Source: Thalassospira profundimaris (GTDB taxonomy: Bacteria > Pseudomonadota > Alphaproteobacteria > Rhodospirillales > Thalassospiraceae). Taken from it: a stretch of DNA of 64,000 bases. The stretch's first letter is position 1, and each line of letters starts with the position of its first letter. The position numbers and the translations under genes are program-made. The notes beneath the pieces are model-generated. The model was given only the letters and a program-made list of their open reading frames with translations. It was not told the DNA's origin and searched no databases. Location of the stretch: positions 1 through 64,000 of the forward strand of contig NZ_JPWF01000010.1 of NCBI RefSeq assembly GCF_003326675.1, given 5' to 3'. Shown piece after piece: positions 60,574-64,000 of the stretch.

Positions 60574-62100
60574 CTAATCCCGCCAGATTTTCTTGCCTGA
60601 TCCCGGCAGGCCATAGCGTTCCCATTTCTGATCAACACGGTCGATGATGTCATCGTCCATATAGATTTTCTCACCCCATTCGCGGTTGGTTTCGCCCGGG
60701 AATTTGTTGGTGGCATCAAGGCCGAGCTTGCCGCCAAGACCGGAAACCGGTGATGCGAAATCAAGATAGTCAATCGGGGTGTCGGTCACGGTGGTGATAT
60801 CACGTACCGGGTCCATCCGGGTCGAAATCGCCCACATGACATCCTTCCAGTCGCGGACATCAATGTCGTCATCGACCACGATGACGAATTTCGTATACAT
60901 GAACTGCCGCAGGAACGACCACACGCCCATCATCACGCGCTTGGCATGACCGGCATAGGCCTTTTTCATCGACACCACCGCGATACGATAGCTGCATCCT
61001 TCCGGCGGCAGCCAGAAATCAACGATTTCGGGGAATTGTTGTTGCAGCAGCGGTACGAAGACATCGTTCAGTGCCTCGCCCAGAACCGACGGTTCGTCTG
61101 GCGGACGACCGGTAAAGGTCGACAGATAAATCGGGTCCTTGCGCATAGTAATTGCGGTGATGGTAAAGACCGGGAAATCTTCGACCGAGTTATAATATCC
61201 GGTATGGTCGCCATACGGCCCTTCGGGCGCATATTCGTCAAGCGAGACATAGCCTTCAAGTACGATTTCGGCGGTTGCGGGAACCTTGAGCGGGACGGTT
61301 TTGCAATCGACCAGCTCGACCTTTTCACCGCGCAAAAGCCCGGCAAACTGATATTCCGAAAGGGTATCGGGCACCGGGGTAACAGCGGCAAGGATCGTGC
61401 CCGGATCGGCACCAAGAACAATCGCCGCCGGAAGCGGTTCACGCTTTTCCTTTTTCCAGCGCGCATGATGCTGCGCCCCGCCACGATGTTTCAGCCAGCG
61501 CATGATCGCCTTGTTCTTGCCAAGCACCTGCATGCGGTAAATGCCAAGATTAAAGACATCGCGCTTGTCGCCGCCTTTTTCACCGGCTGTCGGGCCCTGT
61601 GTCACGACCAGCGGCCAGGTGATCAGCGGGGCGGGTTCCCCCGGCCAGCAGGACTGAACCGGGATTTTTGACAGATCAATGTCATCGCCCTGAAGAACCA
61701 CTTCCTGACAAGGCGCCTTGGAAACCGTTTTGGGTTTCATCGCCATGACGGTTTTGGCCAATGGCAGCATCGAAAACGCTTCGCGGATGCTTGCCGGTGG
61801 TTCAGGCTGTTTAAGAAACGCAAGCGTCTCGCCCACTTCGCGCAGTTCTTCGGGCTTGCGGTTCATGCCCGCGGCAACCCGGTCCACCGTGCCAAACAGA
61901 TTGACCAGAACCGGCATGTCATATTTTTTGCCGTCATCCCCGACAACATTTTCAAACAGAACCGCCGGGCCGCCTTCGGCCAGAAGGCGGGTCTGGATTT
62001 CGGTCATTTCAAGATTGGGGGATACCGGTTCGGTAACACGGACGAGACGGCCGGTCTTTTCCAGCGCATCCATGAAATCACGAAGGGATTGATAGGGCAT
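60574..62100 (-). CDS. ubiD: 4-hydroxy-3-polyprenylbenzoate decarboxylase UbiD
   Basis: This 508-residue prenylated-FMN-dependent decarboxylase acts in ubiquinone biosynthesis. It begins [20 protein letters not shown] and contains [20 protein letters not shown], the active-site stretch GEYVS-like [21 protein letters not shown] (Glu-Arg-Glu network region, split across motifs), and [17 protein letters not shown]. It needs UbiX for its cofactor; no ubiX is in the window. ATG 62100 is preceded by ACAGG. The length and conserved ends leave little doubt about the family; related decarboxylases of aromatic acids are the only alternative. Confidence 0.95.
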   Translation of the reverse strand: MPYQSLRDFMDALEKTGRLVRVTEPVSPNLEMTEIQTRLLAEGGPAVLFENVVGDDGKKYDMPVLVNLFGTVDRVAAGMNRKPEELREVGETLAFLKQPEPPASIREAFSMLPLAKTVMAMKPKTVSKAPCQEVVLQGDDIDLSKIPVQSCWPGEPAPLITWPLVVTQGPTAGEKGGDKRDVFNLGIYRMQVLGKNKAIMRWLKHRGGAQHHARWKKEKREPLPAAIVLGADPGTILAAVTPVPDTLSEYQFAGLLRGEKVELVDCKTVPLKVPATAEIVLEGYVSLDEYAPEGPYGDHTGYYNSVEDFPVFTITAITMRKDPIYLSTFTGRPPDEPSVLGEALNDVFVPLLQQQFPEIVDFWLPPEGCSYRIAVVSMKKAYAGHAKRVMMGVWSFLRQFMYTKFVIVVDDDIDVRDWKDVMWAISTRMDPVRDITTVTDTPIDYLDFASPVSGLGGKLGLDATNKFPGETNREWGEKIYMDDDIIDRVDQKWERYGLPGSGKKIWRD

Positions 62101-62369
62101 GGCACCTGTCATCAGCAAAGCATTGAAACCTGATTGTCTACATACGCCGTGGCGGGCCTTGCGACAACCTTGCTGTTAAAGGCGGCAGGCATTTGGCAAA
62201 ACGGGTGTTTGCAAGTTCACATTGTCCTCCCCAAATGAAACCGGGATGCTGCGTTGCATAATTTTGCGGTTTTGGTCGGCGCATCATTTGGTTATACATA
62301 GGCTAGATTTGAGACGCGTGGCCCACAACACGCGACATGGCAACTCACTAAAACATGAAGGACGCACAG

Positions 62370-62726
62370 ATGGCCAAATATTGGGTTATCGGGGGCACCT
62401 ATCAGGATACCGGTTTTGATCAGCCGATTGGCGAAGAAACCAAAGTTGGTCCGTTTGGCAGCTTCGAAGACGCGGAACAGGAATGGTCCAAAATGGCCTG
62501 GCAGTCGGTTGACGACGCGAATTCGCGTTATCGCATCGAACGCCTTGAAGAATACTGGGTCGTTGGCGGCGAGTACGAAACCACCGATTTCGAAAAGCCG
62601 GTCAATGGTTCCGAAGAACGCCATGGTCCTTTCGCGACCTTTGGTGACGCGGAAAAGGCATGGTCGAAACTGGCCTGGCAGCATGTTGATGACTGCAACT
62701 TCCGCTATCGCGTTGTTGAAGGCTAG
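62370..62726 (+). CDS. DUF4170 protein with duplicated domain
   Basis: The 118-residue product consists of two copies of the DUF4170 domain: YWVIGGTYQDTGFD...GPFGSFEDAEQEW...VDDANSRYRI (residues ~4-62) and YWVVGGEYETTDFE...GPFATFGDAEKAW...VDDCNFRYRV (residues ~66-116). DUF4170 is an alphaproteobacterial domain of unknown function, usually present singly in ~75-residue proteins, as I know the family. ATG 62370 is placed after GAAGGA with 8-bp spacing; ATG 62355 is possible. The acidic, small, soluble character suggests a cytosolic accessory role. The damaged gene starts 17 bp downstream. Confidence 0.85.
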   Translation: MAKYWVIGGTYQDTGFDQPIGEETKVGPFGSFEDAEQEWSKMAWQSVDDANSRYRIERLEEYWVVGGEYETTDFEKPVNGSEERHGPFATFGDAEKAWSKLAWQHVDDCNFRYRVVEG

Positions 62727-62743
62727 GCCGGATCGATCAATCC

Positions 62744-63506
62744 ATGTTTTCGATTGATGACGCGCAGGTCATTTCCGACCGGGTTTTACGCGACCAAATC
62801 GAACGACATCCGCGCGCGCAGGAACTCCTGGCAGGAACTCCTGCGCGCGTTTTTGTATCCTTATGACGCACCCGATCAGGACTTTTTGTTTTCGGCGGGG
62901 CAGATCAAATCTTTGGGCACCGACGAGGTGCTGTCACAGACGATCGGTCGTGTGCCGGTTCTGGCGGTTGGCTCCAACCGTGCGCCGGTTCAGCTTACCC
63001 GCAAATTCAGCCATCAGAATATTTCAGATACAATTCCGGTGACGCTTGGCTGGATGATGCATCATGACATTGTCTATTCAACACATATCAGTGGATATGG
63101 TGCTGTACCGGCAACATTGGCACCGTCGCCCGGGACGCGTGTTCGTATTGCTGTAACCTGGCTGGATGCCGGGCAACTTGCGCATATGCATGTCACTGAA
63201 TCTGTGCCGGTCCAGTATCAGTATGTCGGATTGCATGGCCGTGATATTGAACTTGATTGCGGTCATGTGGTTGACAATGTTGGACTGTATCAGTCCTCTT
63301 CGGGTTATCTGTTCGGACGGGAAAATACCTTTGCCCTGTCGGCTATCCGTGCTGAAAACCGGCGCTATCAGGCCTTAAGCCAATGGGACATTATGGCCCA
63401 TATCGCGCGTGCTAAAGGACAGGTTCTGCGACCGGAATTTGTGCTGCGACTGATTGATGATCAGGATTTTCGGAACGCTGTTAACGGATGCATCGTTACA
63501 AGGTAA
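62744..63506 (+). pseudogene. Gene of unknown function disrupted by a 13-bp tandem duplication
   Basis: From ATG 62744 the frame reads MFSIDDAQVISDRVLRDQ, then HPRAQELL, and stops at TGA 62864-62866 because of a perfect 13-bp tandem duplication at 62818-62843. Removing one copy restores a single frame: ELL continues directly into RAFLYPYDAPDQDFLF and runs to 63506, giving about 249 residues. Motifs VPVLAVGSNRAPVQL and HGRDIELDCGHVVDNVGLY are unusual; VGSN is loosely reminiscent of gamma-glutamylcyclotransferases, but I do not assign a function. As written, only an alternative start such as ATG 62757 would yield the C-terminal part. Confidence 0.8.
62818..62843 (+). repeat. Perfect 13-bp tandem duplication causing a frameshift
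   Basis: GCAGGAACTCCTG occurs at 62818-62830 and again immediately at 62831-62843. The added 13 bases shift the frame by one. Confidence 0.95.
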
Positions 63507-63819
63507 CGATGCCCCTGTAATCCCTGCACGCTAACCCCATATATACTTATGCATGATGTTCTGACACTTGAAATTGTGTCTAGATAGTCAATAAGCATTG
63601 GAAAATCATATATTTATTCCAAAGCTTAAAGCCGTCCAAAGAATGGCGCGTCAGGCTGGTTTGTATGGGATCAACCGGCTTGATGACAACTTCAAAGGTG
63701 CCTGATCTGCAACACAGGCGCCAAATCTTGGGGAATATTTCGGGGGAATGCCGGCGTCGTATGGCGCATGCATCAGAAATTCGTGTGTGTTTATGCATCA
63801 CGACCAAGGGAGAGGAAGT
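63507..63819. other. Non-coding region before the PAS-domain gene
   Basis: No gene is supported in these 313 bp. The first 100 bp after the disrupted gene are AT-rich. The last 15 bp hold a GAGAGGAAG ribosome binding site for the next gene. I see no clear terminator or operator. Confidence 0.4.
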
Positions 63820-64000
63820 ATGTTTGGCTCGGGTTCAGATGACAGCCATATCGTCAAGGCGATCAAGCAATCATTGGGAACGATTGAGTTTTCGCTCGAC
63901 GGCAAGATTATTGATGCGAATAGCAATTTTCTGACATTGATGGGCTATGAGCTTTCTGAAATACGTGGCAAGCATCATAGCATGTTTGTTGATCCGGCAT
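63820..64000 (+). CDS. PAS-domain sensor, N-terminus only (probable PAS-containing chemoreceptor)
   Basis: The frame is open to the right window edge. ATG 63820 is preceded by GAGAGGAAG. The first 60 residues contain IEFSLDGKIIDANSNFLTLMGYELSEIRGKHHSMFVD, here interrupted for length, which is the PAS pattern with the GY and GKHHSMFV signature seen in PAS-containing methyl-accepting chemotaxis proteins. There is no membrane segment so far, so a cytoplasmic energy- or redox-type receptor is likely. The output domain lies outside the window. Confidence 0.75.
   Translation, partial: MFGSGSDDSHIVKAIKQSLGTIEFSLDGKIIDANSNFLTLMGYELSEIRGKHHSMFVDPA

Noticed and set aside
1-64000. tRNA, rRNA, insertion sequence, integrase or att-like boundaries
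   Set aside because: Reading both strands by eye, I found no tRNA-like T-loop/CCA architecture, no transposase or integrase motifs and no direct repeats flanking a gene block.

Overview
The window looks like a chromosomal segment of a free-living Gram-negative alphaproteobacterium, most likely a Rhodospirillales relative resembling Thalassospira. This rests on the rpmH-rnpA-yidD-yidC-engB-argB gene order, a DUF4170 protein, EcfG-type promoters, and a PlcP/Agt-like gene pair. The genus is inferred from overall gene content, not proven. I see no rRNA, tRNA, CRISPR array, insertion sequence or prophage. Almost all of the DNA is ordinary dense chromosomal coding sequence.

Layout. 1-2000 is the 3' end of a large secreted RTX adhesin. 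2081-10105 is a core block: ribosomal protein L34, RNase P protein, the YidD/YidC membrane insertion pair, GTPase EngB, ArgB, a diguanylate cyclase, MtaB and FtsY. 10156-14286 is a stress-flavoured stretch: a lipid kinase and a small exported helical protein fire divergently from two perfect EcfG-type promoters, followed by a DedA/YqaA-like membrane protein, a ribbon-helix-helix protein, and an ECF sigma factor with a mini anti-sigma-like partner. 14802-25964 is mixed metabolism: AMP nucleosidase, chromate transporter, a NylB-like serine hydrolase, an MFS exporter with an XRE regulator, RsmD, an RluB-type pseudouridine synthase with a disordered tail, a C26 amidotransferase, TadA, and a divergent Rrf2 regulator/methyltransferase pair with palindromic operators.

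25969-41498 holds an Atu4866-SDR pair with a divergent AraC regulator, OpgD (periplasmic glucans), and a cobalamin riboswitch followed by a btuFCD-type uptake operon that also carries a Zur-like palindrome. It continues with purD, an xseA-M23-ggt operon, TetR/aldo-keto reductase and MarR. 41611-48069 is a lipid A/LPS core block on the minus strand (MsbA-type exporter, DUF374 acyltransferase, WaaA, LpxK, LpxL-like acyltransferase), largely with overlapping genes. A kinase-like protein lies just beyond it.

49070-52296 contains an Agt-like glycosyltransferase and a PlcP-like metallophosphoesterase, divergent from a diacylglycerol kinase with a PHO-box-like repeat between them. This is a plausible phosphate-starvation lipid remodelling cassette. 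52370-55966 is a three-domain kinase/M23/aminotransferase fusion with a divergent Lrp-type regulator. 56212-64000 contains a chemoreceptor, PmbA, UbiD, a tandem DUF4170 protein, a gene frameshifted by a perfect 13-bp tandem duplication, and the start of a PAS-containing sensor.

The best leads are the Zur-like operator and promoter downstream of the B12 riboswitch, the divergent EcfG promoter pair feeding a lipid kinase with an unexplained extra domain, the trifunctional fusion enzyme, the lipid remodelling cassette, and the 13-bp duplication frameshift.
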